Translations under genes and position numbers: made by a program | Notes under the pieces: model-generated | Told to the model about the DNA's origin: nothing | Seen by the model: the letters and a program-made list of their open reading frames with translations, nothing else | Databases searched by the model: none | Shown: piece by piece, positions 16,827-26,237 of the stretch | Layout of the letters: the number at the start of each line of letters is the position of its first letter | How positions within the stretch are numbered: position 1 is the first letter of the stretch | NCBI GenBank assembly: GCA_013042995.1 | Contig: JABDPB010000041.1 | Location: 1-41,701 of the forward strand | From: Ignavibacteriaceae bacterium | GTDB lineage: Bacteria; Bacteroidota; Ignavibacteria; Ignavibacteriales; Ignavibacteriaceae | Direction of reading: 5' to 3' | Length of the DNA stretch: 41,701 nucleotides

Positions 16827-17696
16827 TTATTTTTTTTCGTTGTTCTTGGTTTCATCTTTCTCTTTTACAGCTTCTTCAACTTTAACTTTTTTCTTAAATG
16901 GTTTCTTTTCACTTTTTATTTCTTGATCAGGTTTCTTTTCCACTTCCTTTTCCTGCTCGCGTTCTTTTTTGAGTCGTTCTCTTTCAGCAGATTCCTCAGC
17001 CTTCCGTTCTTTAAACATTGCCTGGCCTTCTAAAACGGAATCCGCAATTTGTTTAACAATGAATTCTATTGTTTTGACCGCATCATCGTTAGCAGGAATT
17101 AAATGATCTATTTCATCCGGATCACAATTTGTATCAACGATTGCAAACACTGGAATGTTCAATCTTTTTGCTTCTTTTACAGCAATGTCTTCTTTTTTAA
17201 TATCAACAACGAATAATGCACCTGGTAATTTCGTCATTGATTCAACGCCCTCTAAAACTTTTTTGAGCTTATCTCTTTCTCTCGAAAGATGAAGCCGTTC
17301 TTTTTTAGTGATTTTATCAAAAGTACCGTCGCTCTCCTGCTTTTCAATGTTTTGTAATCTCTTAACGCTTTTTCTGATTGTTGAAAAGTTAGTTAGCATT
17401 CCGCCCAGCCAGCGTTCACTCACCCAATTCATTCCACTTCGTTTTGCTTCAGATTCTATTACACCTTTAGCCTGCTTTTTAGTGCCAACCAGCAAAAAAG
17501 TTTTGCCTTCTGAAATAAGATTGGCTGTTTCTTCTTTTGCCTGCTGAAGGTAAGTGAGTGTTTTTTTAAGATCAATTATATGAATACCATTCTTTTCCAT
17601 AAATATGAATGGTTTCATTTTGGGGTTCCAGCGGCGTGTTAAGTGCCCGAAGTGTGCCCCAGCTTCTATAAGCTGAGTTAACTCAATTTTGTTCAT
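16827..17696 (-). CDS. rpsB: 30S ribosomal protein S2
   Basis: This 289-aa small-subunit protein has the conserved [19 protein letters not shown] start, the [12 protein letters not shown] block and [21 protein letters not shown]. The globular part ends near residue 225. The remaining 60 or so residues are a Lys/Glu-rich, low-complexity tail not present in E. coli S2 (about 241 aa) but often seen in Bacteroidota relatives. AGGAG precedes the ATG. The 100-nt gap from rpsI may hold its promoter and a leader structure. Confidence 0.98.
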   Translation of the reverse strand: MNKIELTQLIEAGAHFGHLTRRWNPKMKPFIFMEKNGIHIIDLKKTLTYLQQAKEETANLISEGKTFLLVGTKKQAKGVIESEAKRSGMNWVSERWLGGMLTNFSTIRKSVKRLQNIEKQESDGTFDKITKKERLHLSRERDKLKKVLEGVESMTKLPGALFVVDIKKEDIAVKEAKRLNIPVFAIVDTNCDPDEIDHLIPANDDAVKTIEFIVKQIADSVLEGQAMFKERKAEESAERERLKKEREQEKEVEKKPDQEIKSEKKPFKKKVKVEEAVKEKDETKNNEKK

Positions 17697-17732
17697 TTTT
17701 TGCTCCTGTTTTTATCTTCTACTCTCATCTTC

Positions 17733-17772
17733 TTTACCTTCCATCCTGATTGCTTAGGACACAGGCGGTAAA
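17733..17772 (-). promoter_or_regulatory. possible rpsB leader hairpin
   Basis: In the rpsI-rpsB gap the minus strand can fold TTTACC (17767-17772) on GGTAAA (17733-17738), with an inner CCTG/CAGG helix enclosing about 13 nt. It sits about 37 nt upstream of the rpsB start, where an S2 autoregulatory leader would be expected. I see no T-run, so it is not a terminator. Without covariation this could be chance. Confidence 0.3.
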
Positions 17773-17797
17773 TCAAAGAGTATGTATGATTATTAGA

Positions 17798-18184
17798 TTA
17801 TCTCTTAGAAAACTGAAATCTTTTCCGTGCTTTCGGTCTGCCGTATTTTTTTCGTTCAACCATTCGAGGATCTCTTGTAAGTAAACCTTCGCTTTTTAAG
17901 GCGGGCCTGAAATCAGGATTCAGATCAACAAGAGCTCTGGCTATTCCAAGCTTGATAGCCTGCGCTTGTCCTGTAAATCCACCACCTCTAACGTTAATCA
18001 TTACATCATATTTACCAAGTGCCTCCGTAACTTCCAATGGTTTTGTAATATCGTTCCTATTGACTAAAAGCGGAAACGCTTTTTCAAATTCTTTTTTATT
18101 AATGGTAACCTTACCGTTGCCGTTTCTTAAAATAACTCTTGCAACCGAGGTTTTTCTTCTTCCGATATAAATCTTATCTATCAT
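17798..18184 (-). CDS. rpsI: 30S ribosomal protein S9
   Basis: This 128-aa protein has the conserved [12 protein letters not shown] start, the [19 protein letters not shown] core and [25 protein letters not shown] at the end, whose final basic tail reaches the P-site tRNA. It overlaps rplM by four bases (ATGA), so the two are translationally coupled, as is usual for this pair. Confidence 0.98.
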   Translation of the reverse strand: MIDKIYIGRRKTSVARVILRNGNGKVTINKKEFEKAFPLLVNRNDITKPLEVTEALGKYDVMINVRGGGFTGQAQAIKLGIARALVDLNPDFRPALKSEGLLTRDPRMVERKKYGRPKARKRFQFSKR

Positions 18185-18618
18185 TTATTCTCCAATAAAC
18201 TTAACGTTTCAGGTTTTTGAGCTGCATGCGGATGATTTTCACCTGCATAAACTTTTAGATTAGTTATAATTTTTCTTCCAAGTCTGTTTTTAGGTAGCAT
18301 TCCTTTTACAGCTTGTTGAACAACAAATTCCGGTTTTTTTGTTCTCATTTCTTCCAGAGAAGTAATTTTTTGTCCACCGGGGTAACCACTATGCCTTATA
18401 TATTGTTTTAACTGCTCCCTTTTACCTGTCACTTTTACTTTTTCTGCATTGATTACTATAACGTAATCTCCTGTGTCCATATTTGGTGTAAAAATGGGTT
18501 TATTTTTGCCCCTTATAATAGAAGCAATCTTTGATGCTAATCTTCCAAGTACCTGGTCTTTAGCATCAACCAGATACCACTTTTTATCGGCATCCTCTTT
18601 CTTGATAAACTTCGTCAT
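18181..18618 (-). CDS. rplM: 50S ribosomal protein L13
   Basis: From the ATG at 18616-18618 this encodes 145 aa, the normal length for L13. Key blocks are [17 protein letters not shown], the [19 protein letters not shown] segment and [11 protein letters not shown] longer frame reaches 18726 but would add 36 non-conserved residues, and the promoter at 18672-18702 lies inside that extension. AGGAAAAA precedes the chosen ATG at good distance. It is first in the rplM-rpsI operon. Confidence 0.97.
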   Translation of the reverse strand: MTKFIKKEDADKKWYLVDAKDQVLGRLASKIASIIRGKNKPIFTPNMDTGDYVIVINAEKVKVTGKREQLKQYIRHSGYPGGQKITSLEEMRTKKPEFVVQQAVKGMLPKNRLGRKIITNLKVYAGENHPHAAQKPETLSLLENK

Positions 18619-18671
18619 TTTTTCCTGTTTCACAAAATCCTCCGGTTCAAAAATCTTTTTTAGAAAGCTTG

Positions 18672-18702
18672 GAAAAATAATACCCTTCGATTGAAAAGTC
18701 AA
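18672..18702 (-). promoter_or_regulatory. promoter of the rplM-rpsI operon
   Basis: On the minus strand, TTGAC (18698-18702) is followed, 20 nt after the TTG, by TATTTTTC (18672-18679), one mismatch from TAnnTTTG. Transcription would start near 18665, giving a leader of about 47 nt before the L13 ATG. Confidence 0.6.
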
Positions 18703-18783
18703 GAATTCGGTTAAATAGAAAACCAAAGAGAAATTATTACAAATGCACCTTCTAGGAGATTAATTCAAAACAATATGTTCTTT

Positions 18784-18813
18784 TTGAAGCACAGAGCAAA
18801 ATCTTTAATTTTA
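18784..18813 (+). promoter_or_regulatory. promoter of the epimerase gene
   Basis: TTG (18784-18786), 19 nt, then TAATTTTA (18806-18813), one mismatch from TAnnTTTG. It lies about 40 nt upstream of the ATG at 18855 and is divergent from the rplM promoter. Confidence 0.5.
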
Positions 18814-18854
18814 ATGTTTCAATTTCAGAATACTTTATAGGAAAATAATTCAAA

Positions 18855-19892
18855 ATGAAAATTCTTGTAACAGGCGGCTCAGGATTTTTAGGTATAAATC
18901 TTATCCGTCATTTGCACTCAAAAAACTGCCAAATAAGGTCGCTCGATATTGTCGAATTTGACTATGCTGATATGAACGACAAAATTGAAATTATAACCGG
19001 TGACATAAGAAATAAAGATACAGTTGATAAAGCAGTAGATGGTGTTGATATAGTTATTCATTCAGCCGCAGCCTTACCGCTTTACACACCCGAAGAAATT
19101 TTTTCAACCGATATTGATGGCACCAAAAACCTTCTTGATGCAGCAGACAAATTTAATGTTGATCGCTTCATTCACATTTCATCAACTGCTGTTTACGGCA
19201 TCCCGGATCATCATCCACTTTACGAAGATGATAAACTGGACGGAGTCGGTCCTTACGGAAAAGCAAAAATTCAAGCTGAAGAAAAATGTTTAAACTACAG
19301 GGACAAAGGAATTTGTGTTTCTATCATTCGTCCTAAATCATTTGTTGGTCCTGAGAGACTTGGCGTTTTCGATCTGCTTTTCGACTGGGCAAAAGACGGG
19401 CGAGCTTTCCCGATGATTGGGAAAGGAAATAACCGTTACCAGCTTTTGGATGTTGAAGATCTTTGTGAAGCTATTTATTCTTGCTGCACACTCGTAAAAG
19501 AAAAAGTCAATGATATTTTTAATATCGGTGCGAAAGAGTACACTACAATGAAAGAGGATTATCAGGCTGTGCTTGACTATGCGGGTCACGGAAAAAAAAT
19601 AAAAGGTTTACCAGAGAAACCAATAATTTTAATTTTAAAATTTCTAGAAGCATTAAAAATTTCACCGCTTTATAAATGGGTTTACGAAACTGCTTCAAAG
19701 GACTCATTTGTTTCAATTGAAAAGGCTGAGAAGCAATTAAACTACAAACCAAAATATTCCAACAAAGATGCATTGATTAGAAATTATAAATGGTACGTTG
19801 ATAATCATGAGAAATTTAAGAACAAGTCCGGCATATCGCACAGGGTTCCCTGGAAACAGGGAATTTTAAGAGTGGCAAAAATTTTCTTTTAA
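18855..19892 (+). CDS. NAD-dependent epimerase/dehydratase (extended SDR)
   Basis: This 345-aa cytoplasmic protein has the dinucleotide-binding GGSGFLG (8-14), HSAAALP in the middle of the Rossmann fold, the catalytic region SSTAVYG and YGKAK (Tyr/Lys pair near 136-140). The C-terminal part has substrate-domain features (FNIGAKEY, LNYKPKYSNKDALIRNYKWYV). It belongs to the broad UDP-glucose 4-epimerase-like group. The substrate may be a sugar nucleotide, a sterol-like compound or a polyketide and cannot be told from sequence. The DHS-like gene follows after 42 nt, probably in the same transcript. Confidence 0.85.
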   Translation: MKILVTGGSGFLGINLIRHLHSKNCQIRSLDIVEFDYADMNDKIEIITGDIRNKDTVDKAVDGVDIVIHSAAALPLYTPEEIFSTDIDGTKNLLDAADKFNVDRFIHISSTAVYGIPDHHPLYEDDKLDGVGPYGKAKIQAEEKCLNYRDKGICVSIIRPKSFVGPERLGVFDLLFDWAKDGRAFPMIGKGNNRYQLLDVEDLCEAIYSCCTLVKEKVNDIFNIGAKEYTTMKEDYQAVLDYAGHGKKIKGLPEKPIILILKFLEALKISPLYKWVYETASKDSFVSIEKAEKQLNYKPKYSNKDALIRNYKWYVDNHEKFKNKSGISHRVPWKQGILRVAKIFF

Positions 19893-19934
19893 GGAAAGAG
19901 TTGGTATTTTAATAGAAAAATTTCGGAGGATGTT

Positions 19935-20978
19935 TTGCCTGAGAAAAAAGATTATTTAACAAAAGTTATTCAGCATATTGATATAAAACAGCATAACGTT
20001 GTTCCGCTTGTTGATGCAATGGAACATATGGCATTTTCAGCACGCGATTTAAATCGTGCAGCAAATATTTACAATATGATGATCAAGGATATAAACTGCG
20101 GAATAATTCTAACACTTGCCGGAAGTATTTTCAGCGCCGGTTTGAAGAAAGTTGTTTACGATATGATTATGAATAACATGGTTGATGCGATTGTTTCTAC
20201 AGGTGCTATAATTGTTGACCAGGATTTTTTTGAAGCACTCGGTTTTAAACATTACAAGGGAACAAAATTCATTGACGATAATGAACTCCGTGATTTACAC
20301 ATTGACAGAATTTACGATACTTACATTGATGAGGATGAACTAAGAATATGCGATGACACCTGCGCTAAAATTTTCAACAGAATGGAACCTAAACCATATT
20401 CTTCACGGGAATTCATTTTAGAATTTGGAAAATTTTTAGAGCAAAACGGTGGACCAAAAGTAGATGACTCGGTTGTTTGGGCAGCTTATAAAAAGAACGT
20501 TCCGATATTTGTTCCAGCTTTTTCCGATTGCTCAGCAGGCTTTGGATTTGTGGTTCATCAAACAGAAAATCCGGATAAACACGTTTCAGTTGATTCTGCA
20601 AAAGATTTTGTTGAGCTGACAAAAATTAAACTTGCCTCTAAAGAAACGGGCATTTTTATGATTGGCGGCGGCGTTCCTAAAAACTTTACACAGGATATAG
20701 TTGTAGCAGCAGATATTCTGAAGGAAGATGCACCAATGCATAAGTATGCCATTCAAATCACTGTTGCAGATGAAAGAGACGGTGCACTTTCGGGCTCAAC
20801 GTTGAAAGAGGCAAGCTCGTGGGGTAAAGTAGAGACTACTTACGAGCAAATGGTATATGCAGAAGCAACAATTGCAATGCCTTTAATTGCCGGTTATGCT
20901 TATCATAAAGGAAACTGGGAAAAAAGAAAAGGAAAAGAATTTCAGAAGTTGTATTCAACTAAAGAAACCTTAGCTTAA
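19935..20978 (+). CDS. deoxyhypusine synthase-like protein (possible homospermidine synthase)
   Basis: This 347-aa protein belongs to the deoxyhypusine synthase (DHS) family, NAD-dependent enzymes that transfer the aminobutyl group of spermidine. It has LTLAGSIFSAGLKKVV, GGGVPKN (244-250) and SSWGKVETTYEQMVYAEAT. Against human DHS as I recall it, the substrate Lys287 is kept (Lys249), but His288 is Asn250 and the catalytic Lys329 is Met306. Bacteria lack eIF5A, so a polyamine role such as homospermidine formation is more likely than protein modification. The start is TTG at 19935 with GGAGGA just before it. An overlapping ATG at 19930 leads to a nine-codon frame only. A terminator follows. 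Confidence 0.85.
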   Translation: MPEKKDYLTKVIQHIDIKQHNVVPLVDAMEHMAFSARDLNRAANIYNMMIKDINCGIILTLAGSIFSAGLKKVVYDMIMNNMVDAIVSTGAIIVDQDFFEALGFKHYKGTKFIDDNELRDLHIDRIYDTYIDEDELRICDDTCAKIFNRMEPKPYSSREFILEFGKFLEQNGGPKVDDSVVWAAYKKNVPIFVPAFSDCSAGFGFVVHQTENPDKHVSVDSAKDFVELTKIKLASKETGIFMIGGGVPKNFTQDIVVAADILKEDAPMHKYAIQITVADERDGALSGSTLKEASSWGKVETTYEQMVYAEATIAMPLIAGYAYHKGNWEKRKGKEFQKLYSTKETLA

Positions 20979-21023
20979 AAATTAATAGTTGTCTAGTTGT
21001 AACCAAAATAGAAGAAGCACTTT

Positions 21024-21061
21024 AAGTCACGTTAATATGAGTTTTAATGTGACTTTTTATT
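21024..21061 (+). terminator. rho-independent terminator after the DHS-like gene
   Basis: A 12-bp stem with one G-U pair, AAGTCACGTTAA/TTAATGTGACTT (21024-21035 and 21044-21055), with an 8-nt loop is followed by TTTATTT. It lies 46 nt after the stop codon and separates this unit from trkA. Confidence 0.8.
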
Positions 21062-21144
21062 TAATCAAATTACTAATTGTATTTCGCTGAATAATGTTTG
21101 AAATTTGTTAACTAAATAAAGAAGAGTTAAGGTATAAATCAGAT

Positions 21145-22485
21145 ATGAGAATAATTATTGCGGGTATGGGAGATGTTGGTTACCAGTTAGCCCGCGAACT
21201 TTCCTACGAATCACACGACATAATTGCAATCGATAAAGACAACAAGAGGCTTTCCTACACTGATTCAATGACAGATATACTAACTATAAATGGTTCCGCT
21301 ACTTCGGTTGAGATTTTAAAAAGTGCAAACGTAGATAAAGCAGATCTATTCGTGGCAGTCACATCTTTAGAGGAAGTAAATGTTACAAGTGCGATATTAG
21401 CAAAAAAGCTGGGTGCTAAAAAATCAATTGCGCGAATCGCCAACGCAGAATATTTAGAGCAGGAAACTTCAACCAATTTTACTGATTTGGGTATAGATTT
21501 TATGATTTACCCCGAAGAACTTGCAGCGCGTGAAGTCGTTAATCTTATTCACAGATCATCTGCAACGGACGTGCTAGAATTTGAAGAGGGAAAGCTTTCA
21601 GTGCTTGGAATGAGGTTGGATAAAAATGCTCCGGTAATTCGGAAAACACTCAGAGATGTAGCAGAAGAGTTTTCTAATGTAAGCTTTCGAATTGTTGCAG
21701 TTCAAAGGAATTTTAGGACTATTATACCAAAAGGAAATGACAGGTTTTTACCTAACGACCAGGTTTTTATTATTACTAAACCTGATGGACATGAAAGAAT
21801 TCTTGAATTATCTGGCAAAGAAAACGTAAATTTTGAAAACGTAATGATTCTTGGTGGAGGAAAAATCGGGAGAAGAGTAGCAGGTCAATTGGAAAACGAA
21901 ATGAAAGTGAAGCTTATTGAATCCGATAATGAAAAAAGTGTTGAACTTGCGGGCGTATTAACTAACACACTGGTTATTAGAGGCGATGGAAGGGATATTG
22001 ATCTGCTAGCACAGGAAGGAATAATTGATGTAGATGCTTACGTAGCTTTAACTGAAGACGCAGAAACAAACGTCATTTCCTGTTTAATGGCAAAACATCT
22101 TGGAGTTAAAAAAACAATTGCACTGGTAGATAAAGTTGAATACATTCCTTTAACTCAGACTATTGGTCTAGATTCGCTAATCAACAAAAAACTGATTGCT
22201 GCAAACAACATTTCTAGATTTATTCGTAAAGGAAATATTGTTGCACTTGCTTCGCTGGAAGGGATTGATGCCGATGTATTAGAATACATTGCCGATCAAA
22301 ATTCTTCAATAACAAAAAAACCCATCAAAGATTTAGACTTTCCGAAAGAAGCAATTGTAGGCGGCATAGTTAGAGGCGAGGAAAGTTTTATTGCAATGGG
22401 TGATACTCAAGTTTCTCCCGGCGATAAGGTAGTAGTATTTAGCCTGCCCGGTGGTATGAAAAAAATAGAGAAGCTATTTAAGTAA
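21145..22485 (+). CDS. trkA: Trk potassium uptake regulatory subunit TrkA
   Basis: This 446-aa cytoplasmic NAD-binding regulator of the Trk K+ channel has two RCK units. Each has a Rossmann motif: GMGDVG (7-12) and GGGKIG (about 235-240). Each is followed by a TrkA-C domain (about 145-215 and 360-440). The length is typical for the two-domain TrkA. Its stop overlaps the TrkH start by one base (TAATG), so expression of the pair is coupled. Confidence 0.95.
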   Translation: MRIIIAGMGDVGYQLARELSYESHDIIAIDKDNKRLSYTDSMTDILTINGSATSVEILKSANVDKADLFVAVTSLEEVNVTSAILAKKLGAKKSIARIANAEYLEQETSTNFTDLGIDFMIYPEELAAREVVNLIHRSSATDVLEFEEGKLSVLGMRLDKNAPVIRKTLRDVAEEFSNVSFRIVAVQRNFRTIIPKGNDRFLPNDQVFIITKPDGHERILELSGKENVNFENVMILGGGKIGRRVAGQLENEMKVKLIESDNEKSVELAGVLTNTLVIRGDGRDIDLLAQEGIIDVDAYVALTEDAETNVISCLMAKHLGVKKTIALVDKVEYIPLTQTIGLDSLINKKLIAANNISRFIRKGNIVALASLEGIDADVLEYIADQNSSITKKPIKDLDFPKEAIVGGIVRGEESFIAMGDTQVSPGDKVVVFSLPGGMKKIEKLFK

Positions 22486-23933
22486 TGAGATTCAGATTAA
22501 TCTTCAACATCATAGGTTTCCTGCTCATTCTCAACGGATTATTTATGATGCTGGGCATCGGATTCTCAGTTTACTATGGATCAGATGATATTTCTGCGCT
22601 ACTTATTTCAGGAATAGTTACTTCTCTTTTTGGTTTGGTTCTGTGGCTTTTTACTAAACAGAAGGAAACACCTGATTTAGGAAAACGCGAGGGTTATTTA
22701 ATAGTTTCGCTTGGCTGGATCTCTATGGCTCTGTTCGGAGCGATTCCTTTTATTGTTTATGGTGCCATACCAAATTACACCAATGCATTTTTTGAAACGA
22801 TGTCCGGCTTCACCACAACCGGTGCAACAATTCTGCAAGATATTGAAGCACTTCCACCCGGTTTACTTTTTTGGAGAAGCTTAACTCAATGGCTAGGTGG
22901 GATGGGAATTATTGTTCTATCACTTGCAATTCTTCCTCTATTAGGAATTGGAGGAATGCAGTTATTTGCTGCCGAAGTTCCCGGTGTTACAAAAGATAAA
23001 CTTCACCCTCGCGTAAAAGAAACGGCGAAACGTCTATGGGGTATTTATGTAATATTAACAGGTGCTGAAACTGCTTTGTTGATGTTTGGCGGATTAAATT
23101 TCTTTGATGCGATTAACCATGCATTCACGACCATGGCAACTGGTGGTTTTTCAACAAAAAATGCAAGTATTGCTTATTACACATCGCCTTTTGTTCAGTA
23201 CGTAATTGTAATTTTTATGTTTTTTGCAGGCACTAATTTTACACTGCACTACTTAGCACTGCATCGTAATTTTAGTTTTTTTAAGCTTAACACTGAATTT
23301 AAATTTTATCTTACATTTACAATTGCAGCAACACTTTTTATTCTAATTGTGCATTTACCAAAAGTTGATTTTCATTTAGAGGAAGCATTCAGGCAATCAA
23401 TTTTTCACGTGGTCTCACTTACTACTACCACAGGTTATGTAGCTTCTGATTATGAAAGCTGGGCTCCTTTTTCACGAATGATATTTTTCGCACTTTTATT
23501 TATAGGCGGATGCGCTGGTTCAACTGGAGGCGGAATTAAATTTGTACGGCATATTTTGCTTTTCAAAAACAGTGTACTTGAGCTAAAAAGATTAATACAT
23601 CCTCGTGCAATTATTCCTGTTCGATTCAATAAAAAACCCGTTGATGCTGAAATCATTTCAAACGTTCAGGCATTTTTTATTTTTTACATTATGATCTTTA
23701 TTCTCAGCTCAATTGTTCTTTCCTTATTTGGTTTAGATTTTATTACAGCTGCGGGAGCAGCAGCAACCTGCATAGGAAACGTAGGACCTGGAATTGGTGC
23801 AGTTGGGCCAATTAACAACTTCGCTGAACTACCGGAATTGGTAAAGTGGATTTTAACATTATTAATGCTGCTGGGCAGGCTGGAATTATTTACAGTACTT
23901 ATTATCTTTTCGCCTTTTTACTGGAAATCTTAA
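22485..23933 (+). CDS. trkH: Trk potassium uptake channel subunit TrkH
   Basis: This 482-aa membrane protein has four M1-P-M2 repeats. The pore-loop glycine motifs are visible: SGFTTTGAT, ATGGFST, TTTGY and GNVGPG. These line the K+ filter. It makes the K+ translocating part of the Trk system with TrkA encoded directly upstream. The length is typical. Confidence 0.95.
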   Translation: MRFRLIFNIIGFLLILNGLFMMLGIGFSVYYGSDDISALLISGIVTSLFGLVLWLFTKQKETPDLGKREGYLIVSLGWISMALFGAIPFIVYGAIPNYTNAFFETMSGFTTTGATILQDIEALPPGLLFWRSLTQWLGGMGIIVLSLAILPLLGIGGMQLFAAEVPGVTKDKLHPRVKETAKRLWGIYVILTGAETALLMFGGLNFFDAINHAFTTMATGGFSTKNASIAYYTSPFVQYVIVIFMFFAGTNFTLHYLALHRNFSFFKLNTEFKFYLTFTIAATLFILIVHLPKVDFHLEEAFRQSIFHVVSLTTTTGYVASDYESWAPFSRMIFFALLFIGGCAGSTGGGIKFVRHILLFKNSVLELKRLIHPRAIIPVRFNKKPVDAEIISNVQAFFIFYIMIFILSSIVLSLFGLDFITAAGAAATCIGNVGPGIGAVGPINNFAELPELVKWILTLLMLLGRLELFTVLIIFSPFYWKS

Positions 23934-23992
23934 GCAAACCTGCATTTTTTACCAGGTACATCATTTGCTGAGAATGTCAGGCTAAAATATGT

Positions 23993-24000
23993 TATATTTG
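23993..24000 (+). promoter_or_regulatory. candidate -7 element for ppk1
   Basis: TATATTTG matches TAnnTTTG exactly and lies 22 nt upstream of the ppk1 ATG. The nearest TTG is 25 nt away rather than the preferred 19-21, so the -33 side is weak. Confidence 0.4.
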
Positions 24001-24022
24001 GCCGATTCTTCGAGAAATTAAG

Positions 24023-26146
24023 ATGACAGCTAAAGAAATTCTAAAAAAATACAAAGATCCAAAGAACTTTTTTAACCGCGATTTAAGCTGGGTTGAATTT
24101 AACCGCAGAGTAATGGAAGAGGCTATGAATTCCGAACTTCCATTGTTAGAAAAAATTAAATTCATTTCCATTTTCTTCTCTAACTTAGATGAATTTTATA
24201 TGATCCGCGTTTCCGGATTGAAGGAACAGGTTGCTGCAAACATTTTAGAACCGACAATTGATGGACTTACCCCTCTTGAGCAAATCCAAAAGATAGACCT
24301 GGCGGTTAAACCCTTGGTTAAGCAGTTATCCGATTGCTGGGTAAATGAAATTTCACCGGAATTGAAAAAAAATAATATTTTTCTCTTTAGATTTAATGAA
24401 CTCAATCCTGATGAGCAGAAAAAGTTAAGAGATTATTTTCAAAAAGAAATTTATCCCATTCTAACTCCGCTTGCATTCGACCCGGGCAGACCATTTCCTT
24501 ATATTTCAAATCTCAGCTTAAGTTTAGCAGTACTTATCCGAAACCCGAAGGGCGAAAGTCATTTTGCACGTGTTAAAGTTCCAAGCACTTTGCCGAGGCT
24601 TCTACAAATTGATGATATAATTGATCCCGACAAAAAAGTTTTAACAAATGGTAGTTTTCAGGCTAAGTTTATCTGGATGGGAGATTTTATTGAAGCTAAC
24701 CTCTCAATGCTGTTCTCAGGAATGGAGGTTGTTGAGGCACACATATTTCGTATTACCCGCGATACTGATATTGAAGTGCAGGAAGATGAAGCAGATGATT
24801 TACTAAGTGTGATAGAAGAAAACATTCGCCAAAGAAGATTTGGACAGGTTATTAGGCTGGAGGTTGAGAGCGCGATGCCAGATTATATGCTGGAAACATT
24901 GATTGAAAACTTACGAATTACTCCAAACGATGTTCATATCGCCGATGGACCAATTGGGTTAAGTGATGTAATGGAATTGTACAAGCTTCCGGTTCATCAG
25001 TTAAAAGAAAAACCTTTTTACCCCGTGCTTCCTAAAACTTTTGAGACTGATGAAGACATTTTTACAATAATAAAACAAAAAGATATTTTACTTCATCATC
25101 CTTATCATTCATTTACACCTGTAATTGAGTTTATAAAACAGTCGGCACGCGATCCAGACGTACTAGCCATTAAACAAACACTTTACAGAGTTGGTGCAGA
25201 TTCACCGATTGTTAAAGCATTAATCGAAGCTGCCGAAAGAGGCAAACAAGTCGCTGTTTTAGTGGAGTTAAAAGCGCGCTTCGACGAAGAAAATAATATT
25301 TTTTGGGCAAGAGAATTGGAAAAGGTTGGTGCCCATGTAGTTTATGGGCTGGTTGGATTGAAAACCCATGCTAAAATGACTTTGGTCGTTCGTAAAGAGT
25401 TTGAAGGAGTTAAAAGATACGTGCATCTGGCAACTGGTAATTATAACGCAATTACTGCAAAACTTTATACAGATATTGGTTTATTCACCAATGATGAAGA
25501 CATCTGTGGCGACGTTTCGGATGTGTTTAATTATTTAACAGGTTATTCAAAACAAAAAGACTACAAAAAGCTTATTGTATCGCCTGTTAATATGCGAGAA
25601 AAAATGTTAGATAAGGTTTTCCGGGAAATTGAAAATGTAAAAGCAGGCAGTGAGGGAAAAATTATATGGAAAATGAATTCACTTGTTGATCCGGCAATAA
25701 TCAGTGCTCTCTATGAAGCATCAAATTCAGGGGTAAAAATTGATTTGATTGTAAGAGGAATTTGCTGTCTGGTTCCAGGAATTGAAGGATTAAGTAAAAA
25801 TATTAAGGTGCGAAGCATCGTTGGAAGATATTTGGAACACAGCAGGGTATTTTACTTCTATAACAATGGAAACGAAGAAGTAATTTTAGGCAGTGCTGAT
25901 ATGATGCAGAGAAATTTGAATGGAAGAGTTGAAACTATGTTTCCTGTTGAAGATGAAAATTTAAGAAAAGAGCTTATGAAAACTCTTATGAAGGTTTCAC
26001 TAAAAGATAATCTAAAAGCGAGGGAATTGCTACCTGATATGAGTTACAAAATGATTGTTTCTACCGACGGAGAAAAAAATGTAAACAGTCAAGAATGGCT
26101 TATGAAACATGCTGTTAAAAATCACGGCGAATTAATCAAAACTTAA
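24023..26146 (+). CDS. ppk1: polyphosphate kinase 1
   Basis: This 707-aa enzyme makes inorganic polyphosphate from ATP. It has the N-terminal FFNRDLSWVEFNRRV start, SNLDEFYMIRV, the phospholipase D-like catalytic region with KTHAKM (about 448-453, whose His is the autophosphorylated residue in E. coli PPK1) and EHSRVFYF (about 604-611, second conserved His). The length is typical. It is separated from trkH by 89 nt and appears to be transcribed alone; no ppx lies nearby. Confidence 0.97.
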   Translation: MTAKEILKKYKDPKNFFNRDLSWVEFNRRVMEEAMNSELPLLEKIKFISIFFSNLDEFYMIRVSGLKEQVAANILEPTIDGLTPLEQIQKIDLAVKPLVKQLSDCWVNEISPELKKNNIFLFRFNELNPDEQKKLRDYFQKEIYPILTPLAFDPGRPFPYISNLSLSLAVLIRNPKGESHFARVKVPSTLPRLLQIDDIIDPDKKVLTNGSFQAKFIWMGDFIEANLSMLFSGMEVVEAHIFRITRDTDIEVQEDEADDLLSVIEENIRQRRFGQVIRLEVESAMPDYMLETLIENLRITPNDVHIADGPIGLSDVMELYKLPVHQLKEKPFYPVLPKTFETDEDIFTIIKQKDILLHHPYHSFTPVIEFIKQSARDPDVLAIKQTLYRVGADSPIVKALIEAAERGKQVAVLVELKARFDEENNIFWARELEKVGAHVVYGLVGLKTHAKMTLVVRKEFEGVKRYVHLATGNYNAITAKLYTDIGLFTNDEDICGDVSDVFNYLTGYSKQKDYKKLIVSPVNMREKMLDKVFREIENVKAGSEGKIIWKMNSLVDPAIISALYEASNSGVKIDLIVRGICCLVPGIEGLSKNIKVRSIVGRYLEHSRVFYFYNNGNEEVILGSADMMQRNLNGRVETMFPVEDENLRKELMKTLMKVSLKDNLKARELLPDMSYKMIVSTDGEKNVNSQEWLMKHAVKNHGELIKT

Positions 26147-26189
26147 ATACGTTCTCAATTCCTGAACTTTTCCGCACTTAAAAAATCTT

Positions 26190-26197
26190 TATCTTTG
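26190..26197 (+). promoter_or_regulatory. candidate -7 element for mrp-nifU-like-AI-2E genes
   Basis: TATCTTTG matches TAnnTTTG exactly, about 40 nt upstream of the mrp ATG. TTTT (26168-26171) lies at the proper distance for a degenerate -33 TTG. Confidence 0.45.
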
Positions 26198-26237
26198 CAA
26201 ATATTATTATTCACAAAAATTACATTCTATTTTTACT

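Noticed and set aside
18619-18726. N-terminal extension of rplM by 36 residues
   Set aside because: L13 is normally about 145 aa, the extension is not conserved, and a good promoter and ribosome binding site lie within or after it.
19930-19959. ATG overlapping the DHS-like TTG start
   Set aside because: It opens a frame of nine codons that ends at once. It is more likely part of the ribosome binding region than a gene.
20979-21144. Small RNA or tRNA in the trkA upstream gap
   Set aside because: The only structure is a rho-independent terminator of the preceding gene. No tRNA-like fold or T-loop sequence was seen.
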